Assembly (NCBI RefSeq): GCF_032854445.1
Contig: NC_088306.1
Coordinates: 26,571,764 to 26,635,763, forward strand
Length of the DNA: 64,000 nt
Direction: 5' to 3'
Source of the DNA: Liolophura sinensis
Lineage: Eukaryota > Mollusca > Polyplacophora > Chitonida > Chitonidae
Below the pieces are notes generated by a model that searched no databases, was not told the origin of the DNA, and was given only the letters and a program-made list of their open reading frames with translations. Of the stretch, positions 1 through 12,225 are shown one piece after another. The position numbers and the translations under genes are program-made. Each line of letters opens with the position of its first letter. The first letter of the stretch is position 1.

Positions 1-75
1 TCTTTTTATTTTGATGTTTTACGCCATCTTCAGGAATATTTCATATGTATGACGGCAGTCTGGCAAAAGATAGAT
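1..75 (-). repeat. SINE tail fragment
   Basis: The stretch resembles the tail of the SINE family found many times in this window: a T-rich start, then a form of 'gttttacgccatcttcagg' followed by 'aatatttcatatgtatgacggc'. It reads in the orientation that places the tRNA-like head to the right, but no head is visible, so it is a truncated minus-strand copy. It lies about 250 bases upstream of the first exon at 330. Confidence 0.55.
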
Positions 76-329
76 CAAACCTTCAAGCACAGTGCTTATA
101 GTCCCACACTGACAACAAATACTCCAATACTCTGTGATTACCCCGAAAAGAAGGGAATAAAAGTCGCGAGCCAAGAGAATCTAATCACGGGTTTTTGCGC
201 ACGGCCCGTAAACTTGGATAGTACGCACGCGCACCATACATATACGAACTGAAGTTGTCATAAAAACTCATCACCTTAAGTGTTGCGGGCATAACGTCAG
301 CTGCATTGGTCACGAGGCACAGGAAGGCA

Positions 330-336
330 ATGGCAG
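330..336 (+). CDS. DUF4440 gene exon 1 (start codon exon)
   Basis: The exon codes Met-Ala plus one base and ends at a consensus donor (ATGGCAG|GTAAGA). The context GCAATGG is a good Kozak match. It was chosen because its phase 1 end fits the next exon. The 5' untranslated start is not defined. Confidence 0.6.
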
Positions 337-3300
337 GTAAGAAAAAACTGGATCTAATATTTATATGATAGATGTGTTTATGTCGTTATAGCATCCAACT
401 TAACAGATAACCACAGCAATAATCCCGAAGCATCCACGCAGCCATCTAAAGGTTAGTTGTTGTTAAATGATTAAGTGTAGATGAGAGTCAGATAAACTAT
501 TTCTTCGGCCTCTAGAGACAATACTTGTTCACAGACAATTGCTTACAACACTAGGAGCGTCGAATGTTTAAACCTTTTATAACGGTGTACTATACTATAC
601 TTCGCATACATCTGACTTCAGCCACGTGTATATAGGGTTAGAAAAGGCCGAGGTAGGACCCAGTAGACGTGATTTTCCACCGAATAAAAGTGAATAACTC
701 ATTGTAGACAGTTATTTTTAGATGTGGCAAAGAGATCCTTATGTGTATTGCGACGTTCCATTTTTTATGCGACTAACCTCGCGCCTATACACATCTTGAT
801 AAATATATGTTTATTTATTTATTTATCTGCCTTCTTAGTGTTTAACGCTTTGCTGAAGAAGCTCAGGGTTGTGGTAGGGAACCAAAAGTGAACCGCCCAC
901 ATTTGTCAGGTTTCTCATTAACAAACGTGTTTATCTTAATCCACAGCTGAATAAAAATCTTCAGTTTTAAACATAAGATGTTGGCATGTAGCTCTGTACA
1001 TCATATACACCATGAATAAGCCTGTCTTGTATCTGGACGTACACTGGTATCTCACCATGTATATTTAGTGTTTATATACATGGAGATCTGGTGCTTTATC
1101 TGCACTTTTAATACGTTTGGACACATCCAAAATTGCACAATAAGAAATAAAAAACCAAATATTTAATGTATTATATATGCTTATACCAGTGTCTGCAAAT
1201 CCCTTATTCGCTAGCAAGCGAGTAGTTTAATATATAACTTATAGCGGAATTCTATTCCACAGCCATCATGTGGTAAACAGCTTTCACACCGCACAAACAA
1301 AAAAACAATGGTCCAAAATTTGGAAGCTATGAGGTATTTTGGTTTCAAGTAAAGTGAGTACACCAAGTGCGGGTTGACTTAAAATTCTCCTAAGGTTTGA
1401 CTTTTTCACAAAGCACGCAAGATGACATTGCACTTGGGGTGATCTTAACTAAACTTACACGAGGAATAGTACCACATGTGTGTTATCTGGTGTAGAAATT
1501 ATCAGGCATGTGGGAAACTATATATCAAGGTTTTCAGTGTAACATTTGCATGTGTGTAAAAACAGAGTTAGCTCACATGTGAAAGTTTTTAAATAGCTTT
1601 AAACCCTTGCATATACAGTTCTCCCCTTCCACAGCATATTTCGCCACGTCATAGCAAAAAGCCAATAGAGCTTAAAGAAAACAAACTGTACATTTAACTG
1701 TCGTCACAGTTTGGCTTTCTTCATAGTCTGATGTTGTAACAAACGGTTAGATACATATGTACCTTCCTGGATTATCTATTTGTTGTTAAGTGTCATACCT
1801 AAAAATCTAAAAAAAGAAAACGTCAGATAACAGCATTAATTTTACGGCTAGAGGAAGCTGTGTCACCCGGGATATACCACCGACATCTTCTACCAACATC
1901 ATAAGACTGTGGAAATACTACAAGTTCAATGCGCAGAGCCGAGTTTGAACCTGCACGAACCTAGAGTATAGAGAAAAGCTCTTTAATCAATCGCCAACAG
2001 CTCTTCTTATCTTCTGTACAGGTTTATATCCTCACTTTTGTTGGTCAAATGTCTAGTTCGGTTTAGATGGGGCTGGTGTATCACACGGTTCCATGAGATG
2101 CGGTGTCAAACCAGTGTCTTGTTTTGCACATAAGACTTACAATGGAAACCCTTTAGCTGGTCGTCAGAGCTTGGCAATCAGCTTTTAGCAGTGGGATTCA
2201 CAAGCAACGCTTATGCTGTGTGATGCTTCTTGTCTGGTATCTTTGAGATCGTTTTCTAGTCAGGACAGTAGGCACTATACATTATTGCTAAAGATATTGT
2301 TAGTTCTTTTCTGATTTGTCCTGTGTCAGTTAATACTGTGAGTGGGTGATGCTGAGTGTCTGGTGTCTTTCAGATAGTTTTCTAGTGAGGGCATATAATA
2401 GGTAAAGATATTGTTGGTACTTCTCTGCTTTGCCCGATGTCAGTTGTTACTGTGACTGGGTGATGCTGCGTGTCTAGTGTCTTCTAGTGAGGAAGTACTG
2501 CACTCAACAGATAGGATATTGTTGATTCTTCTCTGGTTGACAACCAAGTACTGCTTTTTCCTGTGCCGGCTCTTACTGTTGGCGTCTTTGAGGTAGTTGT
2601 ATATTTGAGGCAATAGCAGTAAGTAAATGAATCAACATGTCGACAATAAACCGGCAACGAGATAAGTCAAAGATGTAAAAGCGACGCCACATCCACTAAA
2701 ACAGAACGCCAGCTAAACACATTCTCAAAAATGCTCAAGAACATGTATGTAACTCATGTTGTCGTTGAAAAGTTCTGTGCTTTGCGCTGAAATCTCAATG
2801 GCTTAATTCTGCGTAAGATTTCAGTATGTAAAAAATGTGTGCGTGGATGCCCACTCTGATCCAGTATAAGGATATATCTGGTTAATGTAGCCTTAATTTC
2901 CGTGTATTTAACTTTTTTCTTTTTTCTTGTATTTTCCCGTACGTTGACAGGTGTAGTTTTTAGGGCAGCTATTCGCCAAGCAGTCTGCACATTATCTGTT
3001 GAGATCTGGTCACCCACCTGTGAAAAAACACGCCTTAATAGGGCTAAAAGGACTGAGTCGCTGGCGTCTGGATGTCAAAACCCTGACATGTTTGACAAGA
3101 TATAAGTTTGCTAATAACATAACGTCTCGAAATTTTTATTACTGACTTTTCAGAACTACGTCAACAGCAGACTCAAAGGAGTTCAGCGATTAGGGATACA
3201 GACATTGTGCTTCAGCATTGAACGCGGATTGGCATGTACTTGCCAAAATATGACCTTTAGTGACTACCACCATAGTACTCGTGAATAATTAATATGTCGC

Positions 3301-6300
3301 TCAGTCTACAGACGCGGTGGACTATATATGCTTTGCTCTTCAAATGAAATCCGCTACAACAAGGAGGTTATGTCGTTTCTTTACTTCTCAGTTTTTGCGT
3401 TATTTTTCGTTCTTTTTTTTATTTAAAATTCAAAAACGATACTTTTTTTGCCGTTCTTTTTCTTGTTGCTCACTTGTCATATATGTTCTTGATCACTTGT
3501 TAAAAAATAAATGTGCATAATCAATTTACTCTAGTTATGGGCAGGTCTTTTGCCTCATAATGTAAAAATGGAAACATTCAGAGAAACGTAGGTAACGTTA
3601 CATGTCACTTAATGATATCACGGTGACGTAATGCATGTACCTTTGACGCCAGCTGATACGAAAGTACGAAACGCTGCCTACGATTTGTCCACATCTGTAC
3701 ACGGTTTGTTTGAGTGAGTAAGTGAGTGCTTAGGGTTTAACGTCGTACATAACAATGTTTCAGTCATATGACGACGAAGGGATACTTAGTGTGCACGTAA
3801 TGTACCTCCTTGTCGCAGGACGGATTTCCACCGCTCTATCTAGTTCTGCTTCACTGAGACGCCTTACCGAAGACATGTATGCCCCGCTCGAGGCATTATA
3901 CCGATATGGGTCGACCAGTCGTTGCATTATACCCGTCATCAATTTGTTTGATGTGACAAAGGTCTATATATTGTGATATATGTGAAACGTGTGGTTTAAT
4001 AATGCTTACGGTATTCACATTAGTCCCTATATTATCTGCATCACTGTCGTTTGTAAAATAAATATTGTAATGAGCTACGAAAGGTACTACAGCTATTCTC
4101 TGACAAAGAGCATTTTTCGCCAGGGCGAGTACGATGTTTCATATTTAATGCTTCAGTTATCCGTATTAAGTCATTCTATTAGAAAGTTTCTATAAAATCT
4201 AGCGCATCGGATACGCCTGTAAATATAGACAGCAACGGGCACGTGAATACGTATTACATATTACATTTATAACTTGAAATATTAAGGACTTCATTCACAA
4301 ATCAGTGATAGCACAGTTGGTAGAGTGTCCTCTCCGGTAGCCGTAGAAATCCGTCCGTTTTGGGAGCGGTAGATCCAGGATCAATACTTTAAAAGAGGAA
4401 GTTGTAACTTCCTCGCTTGGCTTTCAGCATGAAGTTGATAGTGCAATGACTGTATCAGTATCAGTATAATGGCTCGGGCGGGACAGTTTACTTGCCTTCG
4501 GTAAGGCCTTTCGGTGAAGCAGCACTAGATAAAAGAGCGGTGGAAATCCGTCCTGCAACAAGCAGGCACATTATATGCACTCTAAAGACTCCTTCGTCGA
4601 CATATGACCGAAAAATGAAGTACGACCTTAAATATAAGCGTCATGTCTGAAACTCGTATACCATTCGTAGTACGTAAAGGGCGTTCCAAGTCGATAATCG
4701 CAAGATCCATTTTCAAAACAACGTTTAAGACTAACTCCGAAAAACAAAGGTATGTAAGAAATTATACAAATAGGAAATAAAGCGGGTAACACACAAGAGA
4801 GAAGTGGTTATCAGTTTTCAATGATGCCGGGCAGACAGTGGATATTCCAGGCATGAATTCCATATCAAAGTTCAGATTCATAGTCCATGAATGAGTTGCA
4901 GGTCAAATAAAAATTAAGCAATGTATCTCAGTAGCACTTTGATTGCAACTGTTCATAAAGGCATCATGCAGATGTAATCCCAAATCCCAAGCTTGAATCT
5001 CAAGCACTCACTCACTCACTCACTCACTCGATCACTCACAAATCAGTATTAGTATGTAATGTGACATTTTTCAGTACACCTCTATGTCACATTTTCATTA
5101 CACCTCAGCGCTCTTAAATTTTCGAAACACCCCGGTGCTCTCACACTTTCAATACAACTGTTTTATGTCACATCTTTCAGTATTCCTCTGTGCTGTAACA
5201 TTTTCAAAACATCTCTATGCTGTCACGTCTTGCAATACACCTCTGTGCTGTTACATTTTCAATACACCTCTGCGGTGTCACATATTTGAATACACCCCGT
5301 GATATCACGTCCTTCAATACACCCGTTTGTTCTCACATTTTCAAAAGACATCTATGATGTCACTTATCTCAATACAACCTGTGATCTCTTTTGTCACATT
5401 TTCAGTACACCTGAGATTTTACGTCTTTCAATACACGTCAGCAATGTCGCAGACATAACATCTGCCTTATTACGCAAACATTTCGTTTTCACTTCTACAT
5501 CGAACAATATAATATTTAGCATTAACTGAGAAATATAGGTCACTAAATTAAGTGCACAAAATACACAGTGGACCCAAAGTGTTTAACTATATAACTTGAT
5601 TCATCAATATAATCTATCGAATTTCCGTGCGTGGCACAGGAGGTATTGTCATGTCTATGCTAAACTTAAAGGTAGCATTTAACATTAATGGGTGACACTG
5701 TTTGGTGAACGTCTTCAACATTCACTCCGTGACGCTTTGCAAACACAGCGGCGCTTTGAATCCAATAAAACCTTTGAACTGTGAGTTAATCCATCATGTT
5801 TGCCTGGTATTTTCTCGACAAGTACATCAGTCTTAACGGTTACAATGACATGAAAATCGCTTCCACTTTTGCATCGTGAGAAAAGCCAGACAACCAAAAA
5901 AACCAAATCTATTACAGGTAGTCCATAGTCCACAGTCCGTGACGTCTTGAAAGCCCGCGATGAAAGTGCACGCAGTCTGCAACGGAAAACCTATTGCAAA
6001 ACAATGTTTGTATTATTAATCCACTGTACACGGCATCGACCGCTATTACGACAAGTGGTAGTTTTGTCTGATTTAATCCAGGCGACGATATACGTAGGTT
6101 GAATAAATTTGGAAAGGTTTAGCGCAGAACAACATCCCAACTTACCAATTTGGCATGTTTTATGAAACACCATGCCCTCTTTAACCCGTCTATACTTCAA
6201 ACTCAAATTATGTAAACTCTTTTATTTGTGGAAAGATAGATTGTTCTTTGTTAAATTCAAGAAATCCAAGATTCAAGAACACCATAAACGCACGAGGAAT

Positions 6301-8851
6301 GTCAAGACCAGTATAGTTGTGCGGCGTTTCTTACAGAATGAACCAAAGGCCATTCCTTTAAGATTTTTTCCTTGTATTTTAATGTTACGTCTTTATTAGC
6401 CTTTGTTCCTTTTTTCATCTATTTTGGTAAGTAAGTAGACAAAACCGAAAGAAAAGATGCTACGAGTAGACCGATCTTACTTATGTCTTTTGAAATAATT
6501 CTGTTTGTCGTCAGTGTATGGCACAAGATAACACACGTTTTGAATCTGACCGTTTATGATATTGTGTTTTTTCTGGCTTGGGCGGGTGTGTCGGGGGGAG
6601 GCGGGGAAGTGAACTATAAAAATCATCATACAATGTGGATATGTTTCAAAATGGTCCACAAGCTCCTAATTTTGTTGTTGAAATTGCAGTGCTTAAATAC
6701 TCCTGTCCCCTTTCACACATTCATGAAATGAACGCTTTTATTTATTTATTTATTTATTTATTTGATTTATTTATTTATTTATTCATTTGATTGGTGTTTC
6801 ACGCCGTGCTCAAGAATATTTTACATATACGACGACGACGACCAGCATTATGGTGAGCGGAAACCGGGCAGAGCCCGGTGGAAACCCAAGACCATCCGCA
6901 GGTTGCTGAGTGACCTTTCCACGTACGGATTTATTTATTTATTTAACGCCGCACTCAAGAATGTTTATGCTTATATGATTTTTGCCAACCCGAAACCCGC
7001 TATATGGCTTAATTTTGTCACAGATGACATCCACATTAGGCCACTACTAGCGAAACCCACAATGTATATACAGTATAGATGTGTATGTAATAATATTTCT
7101 GATTTGTTTCCGTTGTATTTCAGACGTCAAGGTTCAGGTTGACAGCAAACTGAAAGAATTTGAACAATTGTTTAAAAATAAGGATTTCAACGGTTTGGAG
7201 AACAGATATGCTGAGAACTGTGTTTTCTTACCCGCTGGGCAAAACAAACATCAGGGACGAAATGGTTTGTATACCATGTGTGCGTCAGAAATCGCACAGT
7301 TAACCCAATGTGTTGTCCAATGTCGTTAGGGGAAACAGAGCAAACATCCCAATTATTATAGTGCCAGACTACTGGGACAGAAGGAAGCTGTTTTTTGGAA
7401 AGTTCATTGAGCATATAGTTTCATATCCCAGAGGTTGGTGAATATTATATGTGTTTTTGTCAATTACTGTGACAGTTTGTTTACTTTGATGGTTTGCTTG
7501 AGGTTGTCTTGATTTGTTAAGGGATGTCGTATAGTGCTGCCTCAGTAGAATGTTATGTCGAAGACACCAGACAATACATCCCCTGTCTCTCATCCCCAGG
7601 CTCCTATTATATGGACATAGGACTAACCGATATTTTGCAAATTCTGAAGATTGCTATGAAAGCCGCAAAACTTTATATCCATATAGATAGGAAATGTATT
7701 TTAAAGGTTGATCCTTTATGGTCACCATATGATCATGTGTTTTGATCTGTTTGGCCCTACAGGTATTTCTGACGTGTTCAAGACCATTTTAGAACAGAAG
7801 AAATGGGAGAGCATTGACATTAGATCTGACGATGTGGATGCTTCGGGGGATCTGGTCGTGGCAACGGGCAACTTCATCATCCGAGGTGCGGATGGATCGC
7901 AGGCCGCGGATGGAAAGTAAGTGTTCATGATATAGGCCTAATGATATATTCATAGTAAAATAATTTATTTAATTATTCCTCACAGGGTGATTCTTGCTTT
8001 TCACTGGGAAATACTGGTCACTGTGATACTATATTTGTTATTCCCTAAAACATGACGTACAACGATTACGCCCTCAAGCAAAACAACCTTGCGCTCACGA
8101 AGCAAAGTCTCATGTTCGCAAGGCAATAGCCAACGATTTCTCACTAATATCGAACAATCAGTTGCTACTACAGTTATCTTCTTTTCTGTGCTCTTTTTGC
8201 TTATAAACATCGGGGCATGTTGCATATATGCATATCTGTACATCACATATGGGAAATTTCGTCAGTAACATGTCAAATGGCTCGCACATTCCGGATTCCT
8301 ACACCCATGAAACTGACCGCCATCGTGTGTGTGAAAAAGTAAGGAATGTGTCGATAAAGACAATGGAATAAATAAGTATTCATATCAGTAGTATCTTGTG
8401 CAGCAGTAAGTGTTGTTTGCCTTGTACAATGACAGCCACGTGTACAATAGAAGAAACTGGGGGACCTCCGAGTTGGTTAGCGCACTAGCGCAGCGTAATG
8501 ACCCAGAAGCCTCTCACCAATGCGGTCGCTGTGAGTTCAAGTCCAGCTCATGCTGGCTTCCTCTCCGGCCGAACGTGGACAGGTCTGCCATCAACCTGCT
8601 GTCCATCTCGCCATAGTGCCGGTCGCTGCCTTATAAGTGAAATATTCTTGGGTGCGGCGTAAAAACACCAGTGAAATAAACAAATAAAGAGAAGAAACCG
8701 GTTCGACCACGAGAAAAGCCATCACACCATTCCAGGTATAAAACAGGGATAAAACTATGTGTACATCTGTTGCAGGTACGTTTTTGTATGGAAAAGGGTT
8801 GCAGACAAGCTTTTGCTGAAGTACGACATCTTCAACTTAAATTCCGCCTGA
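330..8851 (+). CDS. SnoaL-like / DUF4440 (NTF2-fold) protein, whole gene model, five exons
   Basis: I join exons 330-336, 392-451, 7124-7264, 7763-7916 and 8776-8851. Splice phases are 1,1,1,2 and every acceptor matches the preceding donor. The joined coding length is 438 nt, giving 145 residues plus TGA. The N-terminus is a short polar leader. It is followed by a helix-rich start (VQVDSKLKEFEQLFKNKDF), a 'YAENCVFLPAGQ..HQGRNG' turn, a beta strand 'DLVVATGNFIIRG', and a closing 'GKYVFVWKRVADKLLLKYDIFN'. That order and length are typical of small SnoaL-like/DUF4440 proteins, which have the NTF2-like cone fold and often no known substrate. No signal peptide or membrane segment is seen, so a soluble protein is likely. 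The start ATG has G at -3 and +4. Enzymatic function is unknown. Confidence 0.75.
392..451 (+). CDS. DUF4440 gene exon 2
   Basis: This 60-nt symmetric phase 1-1 exon lies between an acceptor (gttatag) and a donor (AAAG|GTTAGT). It codes a polar, Ser/Asn/Thr-rich leader beginning ASNLTDNHSNNPEAS. Such a leader before the NTF2-like domain is plausibly disordered. Intron 1 is only 55 bases. Confidence 0.55.
800..880 (-). repeat. T-rich SINE-tail-like fragment in intron 2
   Basis: A TTTA-rich tract is followed by 'tagtgtttaacgctttgct', a diverged form of the SINE tail used elsewhere in the window. No tRNA-like head is visible. Confidence 0.35.
2155..2610. repeat. Diverged tandem repeat, unit about 115-125 bp
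   Basis: Three to four successive blocks share 'tgatgctg.gtgtct.gtgtctt', 'gttttctagtgagg', 'aaagatattgtt' and a 'tctgttttgcc...gtcagtt.ttactgtgagtgggtga' end. Block starts near 2221, 2347 and 2460 show an uneven period of 126 and 113, so indels have accumulated. No coding frame runs through it. It lies in intron 2 of the DUF4440 gene. Confidence 0.7.
3712..3945 (-). repeat. SINE copy (GAGT-tailed family), left arm of inverted pair
   Basis: The sequence starts with (GAGT)n, then 'gcttagggtttaacgtcgtac', 'tcagtcatatgacgacgaa' and a 'gcaggacggatttccaccgctc' core. I recognise this as an abundant repeat of mollusc genomes. The tRNA-like head, expected at the right, is missing or lost. Confidence 0.7.
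4296..4625 (+). repeat. SINE copy (GAGT-tailed family), right arm of inverted pair
   Basis: This is the same family as 3712-3945 in opposite orientation. It begins with a tRNA-like head ('gatagcacagttggtagagtg', an A-box-like segment, then 'gcggtagatccaggatcaat', a degraded B box). The core 'gagcggtggaaatccgtcctgcaac' follows, ending in 'gtcgacatatgaccg'. The CACT-rich tract near 5005 may be its displaced tail. Confidence 0.7.
5005..5036. repeat. (CACT)n microsatellite
   Basis: About seven CACT units follow 'tcaag'. This is the reverse complement of the GAGT tail that ends the neighbouring SINE family. Confidence 0.8.
5060..5440. repeat. Degenerate minisatellite, unit 24-30 bp
   Basis: About 13-14 copies of a unit like 'cacattttcaatacacctctgtgctgt' follow one another with unit spacing varying from 24 to 30 bases. 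An open frame across part of it is only a repeat artefact. It lies in intron 2 of the DUF4440 gene. Confidence 0.75.
6736..6960 (-). repeat. SINE copy with long TTTA tail
   Basis: (TTTA)n is followed by 'gtttcacgccgtgctcaag', 'aatattttacatatacgacg', 'ccagcattatggtgagcgg' and 'accatccgcaggttgctgag', the body of the common SINE here. At 6930-6965 a second 'tttatttatttaacgccgca' tail begins, so a second truncated copy is attached. It lies 160 bases before exon 3 of the DUF4440 gene. Confidence 0.75.
7124..7264 (+). CDS. DUF4440 gene exon 3 (first half of NTF2-like domain)
   Basis: The 141-nt phase 1-1 exon follows a good pyrimidine-rich acceptor (gtttccgttgtatttcag). It codes the first helices and the 'ENRYAENCVFLPAGQ' strand-turn typical of DUF4440 proteins. 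The donor is GTTTGT, weaker than consensus, but the frame and family alignment require the join here. Confidence 0.8.
7763..7916 (+). CDS. DUF4440 gene exon 4 (core of NTF2-like domain)
   Basis: The exon runs from acceptor 'ccctacag' to a consensus donor (GGAAA|GTAAGT). It is 154 nt and enters in phase 1 and leaves in phase 2. It codes the helix ISDVFKTILEQKK and the strands around 'DLVVATGNFIIRG', which in the family line the central cavity. Confidence 0.8.
8459..8690 (+). repeat. Full-length tRNA-derived SINE in intron 4
   Basis: The copy has a tRNA-like head with an A-box-like 'gttggttagcgcactagcg' (about 8472) and a B-box-like 'gagttcaagtcc' (8533). A conserved body and the tail 'gaaatattcttgggtgcggc gtaaaaacacc' with A/T-rich 'aataaacaaataaa' follow. 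It is one of the most complete copies in the window and is useful as a family reference. Confidence 0.8.
8776..8851 (+). CDS. DUF4440 gene terminal exon
   Basis: After acceptor 'ctgttgcag' the exon completes a Lys codon and codes YVFVWKRVADKLLLKYDIFN followed by four residues and TGA. The 'Y.VVWK...G.W...YDIFN' ending is the most recognisable feature of DUF4440-like proteins and fixes the frame. Confidence 0.8.
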
Positions 8852-9058
8852 AGTCTAATCCGAATCTCCTTTACAGATTTATAAAATCAGATATAGCAAA
8901 TGTTTGATAGATCAGTCAAATGCCAAGGAGGCTGAAGTAAAATTAAATATCAAGGTGCAATTGTCGTATTAAAAGTGTATCAATTGTAAAATTTCGTTCT
9001 TACTTATACGGAACAATTGTTATAAAGACAGATTGGGAAGTAGTACAAGTATAGAAGA

Positions 9059-9064
9059 AATAAA
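9059..9064 (+). terminator. Candidate polyadenylation signal of the DUF4440 gene
   Basis: AATAAA lies 208 bases after the stop codon at 8851, the first such hexamer I find downstream. The cleavage site is not defined. Confidence 0.45.
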
Positions 9065-10127
9065 TGGATGATGACGTATACATGCGTCATTTCATGCCCG
9101 TTTCGCATATAAGTCTTTTGGAGCTAACAAAGTTATGTAATACTAAATTGTAGACAGGGAAATCTTAAGTGGTGGATCTGTGCGTATCATAAGATGTAAA
9201 ACAGATTAGATATGACTCGTTGTTGCATTTATAATTTCATTTAATTTCTGGTCAAATGTTTGTGTGTTTGTGCTTTCATTAAACATTACATACAAACCAA
9301 AATGTACGAATTTCCTTTCATTTCCATTCTTAGTATGAACTAAACTTTCATTTCATTGCAACTGTTGATATGAACAGGCTATGTGCAGTATTTCAGTTAA
9401 ATGTACATTTACTGAAACCCCCTTTTCCCAACTAGTAAACTGATGATATAAACTATGCTTTATCAGTATTCAAGGTCAAGGCAAATAGCTGCTTTTCGCT
9501 AAATGTAGTCCTTAACAGATACAGATGACCCCTTGAACTCATGTTGAAGTACCAAGACTCAATACAATACAGTTATCTCTGCGTAGTTCGGTCGGTGTCC
9601 TTACATTTACTATGTATTTTCGTGGAAATTTAAAGGTAATGCCAAAGGAACATGTAAATAGCAGATTTAGTCCCAATACAAGTAGGTCTGTACATCTGCA
9701 GTGTTTGCAGTAGACCGGTAAAAGCATTACCGTTTCCGAGGGCTTAGCGAGGCCACGTAGGGATTTGAGTGTGCTTACCGTCTTCCAGTGTGTAAAATGT
9801 GTGGCCCTCGCTGCTCTGTTTAATTTACTGTTTAAAAGCTGCCTGCTTGTCATGGCAAAAACACAAAAATGCGTCCTTGCATGCAAACTGAAAGTCAATT
9901 CGACCTATAGGTTACAACAGATGCACGTGTAGGTATATTAAGCCCCAGCACCAATATACAACATTTAAAACACGCGATTTAACAATGGCCTACATTTCCC
10001 TTTACTGTTGAAGATCGAGTGAAGTAATAACATTTCGTCGCCTTGGTTACCTCATGAGAGTGGGATTATGCCCAAGAAAATTATGTTTTCTGCTTAAAAG
10101 AAAACAGGCAAAATACTTGTATATACT
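9065..10127. other. Gene-free stretch
   Basis: No exon, known repeat or RNA gene recognised. A 119-residue minus-strand open frame at 9539-9898 has no recognisable domain or splice context. Confidence 0.5.
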
Positions 10128-10365
10128 TGCAGGTGGGGAATCCAGGCCGGGTGGCTAGAGCTCTGGAGCAGAATTATGACGCAAAAGTCATATTTGCGGT
10201 CGTTGTGAGTTCAGCTCTGATTGACTTCTCCTGTTTTACGTTGGGACTTCTGCCAGCAACCTGCGGCTCTGCCCGGTTTCCTCCCACCTTAATGCTGGAT
10301 GCTGTCGTATAATTGGAATAGCCTTGAGTACGGCGTAAAACACCAAATAAATAAATAGACAGATA
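10128..10365 (+). repeat. SINE copy
   Basis: The body contains 'gcggtcgttgtgagttcagc' (B-box region), 'cggctctgcccggtttcctcc', and the tail 'cttgagtacggcgtaaaaca' followed by (AAATA)n. The head is diverged. Confidence 0.75.
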
Positions 10366-12225
10366 GATAAATAAATAACCAACTAAACACATGGATTTAC
10401 GCAATCTCGTTCACGTGTAGGGAAAAATGTAACAAAGGGATTTGATCTCATTGATATTCAAAGCCAGGTACTTGACAAATGACTTGAGTCAAATTTGACG
10501 CCAAGTGAACTATACATAATCATCGCATGATTCAAGGGTTGATCGGCCGTCAGAAGAATGACGTTTTAGCAAATGTGTTTCATCGTAAACGAACAGTAAA
10601 CGAAAAGTATTATTCAGAGCTCAATAATCACTACTTGACTCAACCATTCTGAATCTACACCCAATCGCATCAGTCCTGAAGTCTGTATTATTTGCCAAGC
10701 CATAGAGTTGCACTAAATTGACGTGATATTTATTCGGACAAAAGCTGTTCAGCAGATAACTTTCCCCATGACCGCCGCGATAGGTAAGATTCAGGGCGCG
10801 ATAAATACCAAACATGTTGGACATTTGCTTCACTGCCTCTCGTGGCAAAAATCCCCATGAAAGAGTGCGCCACCTGGGAATCGGGCTAATCTGACAGTCA
10901 CATGCAGGTCTGCAACAAATTAATCACGCCCACCTCCCATTGTTAATAGGAAGAATGTGGGTCAATTTTTTTCCTAATATGTAATTAATGATCCAAAGCC
11001 TATGGTATATAACGTTCATTCGCAGGCAACACATTTATAAAACTTCAATTTTAAACATCCTGTAGAATTTGAAACGTTGTGATGATAGAAGTAAACAAGA
11101 GCGTCCATTCACAATTCATTACCGCTCGGCGCTAACCAATCAGATTCATGCTGGTACGATTTAAATTTGAATCTGTGACGTAAGGCGTGCCTCTTCACCG
11201 GGAACACCAGGATGTGTCAGAAGTACTTCTGACCATTGTTGTGTTAAACCCAAGGATTTATTGTTTCTTTACCGAAGAGAACAACAGTTGCGAAACGTGA
11301 CAGCCATGTGAAATGTTTAGTTCACCGTCTGAACGAAGCTGGAAGTGGCAGTGGCAGGGTGGTGTCTGTTTTAGGATGTTCACTTCATTTGTCTATGATT
11401 TTTTCTTTTTCATGTCAAACTTTGAACGGCTGTAACATGTTCCATACTCCTCACAGCAAATGTCCTGGTCTCTACTCTCCATTGACATCACTGGAACCAA
11501 TAGCAAGATTGAAACGAAGTCAAGGTTTTGGGGTTAAGCAAAAGCACACACACACAAAACATTTTTTCTACCAATATTTGATACAGGCGCCTCTGCTAAA
11601 ATATGCAAACATGTCTTTTGATCTACAACGAACTCATAAACCGACGCATGCGCTTTGGGGAATATACTTCACTTCAATACAACTATATATGCTTAGTGAA
11701 ACTTTCAAATCTATGATTCAAATCAATATAAATGTAGCCGAGTGCACCTGAAATTTTTAGACACATTCGGCTGATTTGTTTAGGCATAACCCAGTCCGGG
11801 TTTCTTTAACCTAACCTCAGTCCTTAATGCCAAACCCGGGTTTGATCCCAGGTCTCCCGAATTCGATGCGGGCTGAGCAGTCTTTGTAGTAAAACCTGTA
11901 CAACAAATCTGGAAGTGTGCAGACTGTTGCACTTATTATCCAGTAGCACTGTGACCGACTGAACAAAACCAGTTTTGATTGTAATCGAAATTTAAAATTT
12001 AAAGTGAACGCTTATCTTTGGTTAATCTTATTGAAGACTGGGAGCATATAATAAGTACTGTCATATTAAAACTTGCTCGATTGAACTGTTTACTTTAGTT
12101 AACAGATTATTTTTTTGATTACTTGCATCTACGTTACTCATGACTACCTTCATCAGTTCATCAGTATCTTACATAAGACGATGGTTTATTCCAAACACTC
12201 CGGTTTCCTGTGCACAGAAATCTGA
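10366..12225. other. Gene-free stretch with a tRNA-like repeat fragment
   Basis: Near 11810-11880 'aacccgggtttgatcccagg' looks like the reverse complement of a B-box region, so an old SINE fragment is likely. An open frame of 147 residues (11308-11751) has no recognisable domain. Nothing else is supported. Confidence 0.4.

Noticed and set aside
8473-8545. A tRNA gene (A and B boxes seen, as also at 20336 and on the minus strand at 28359)
   Set aside because: No complete cloverleaf or acceptor stem, and the sequence continues into a conserved SINE body and tail.
11308-11751. 147-residue plus-strand open frame
   Set aside because: Low-complexity stretches, no domain features and no neighbouring exons in compatible phase. 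Consistent with chance.
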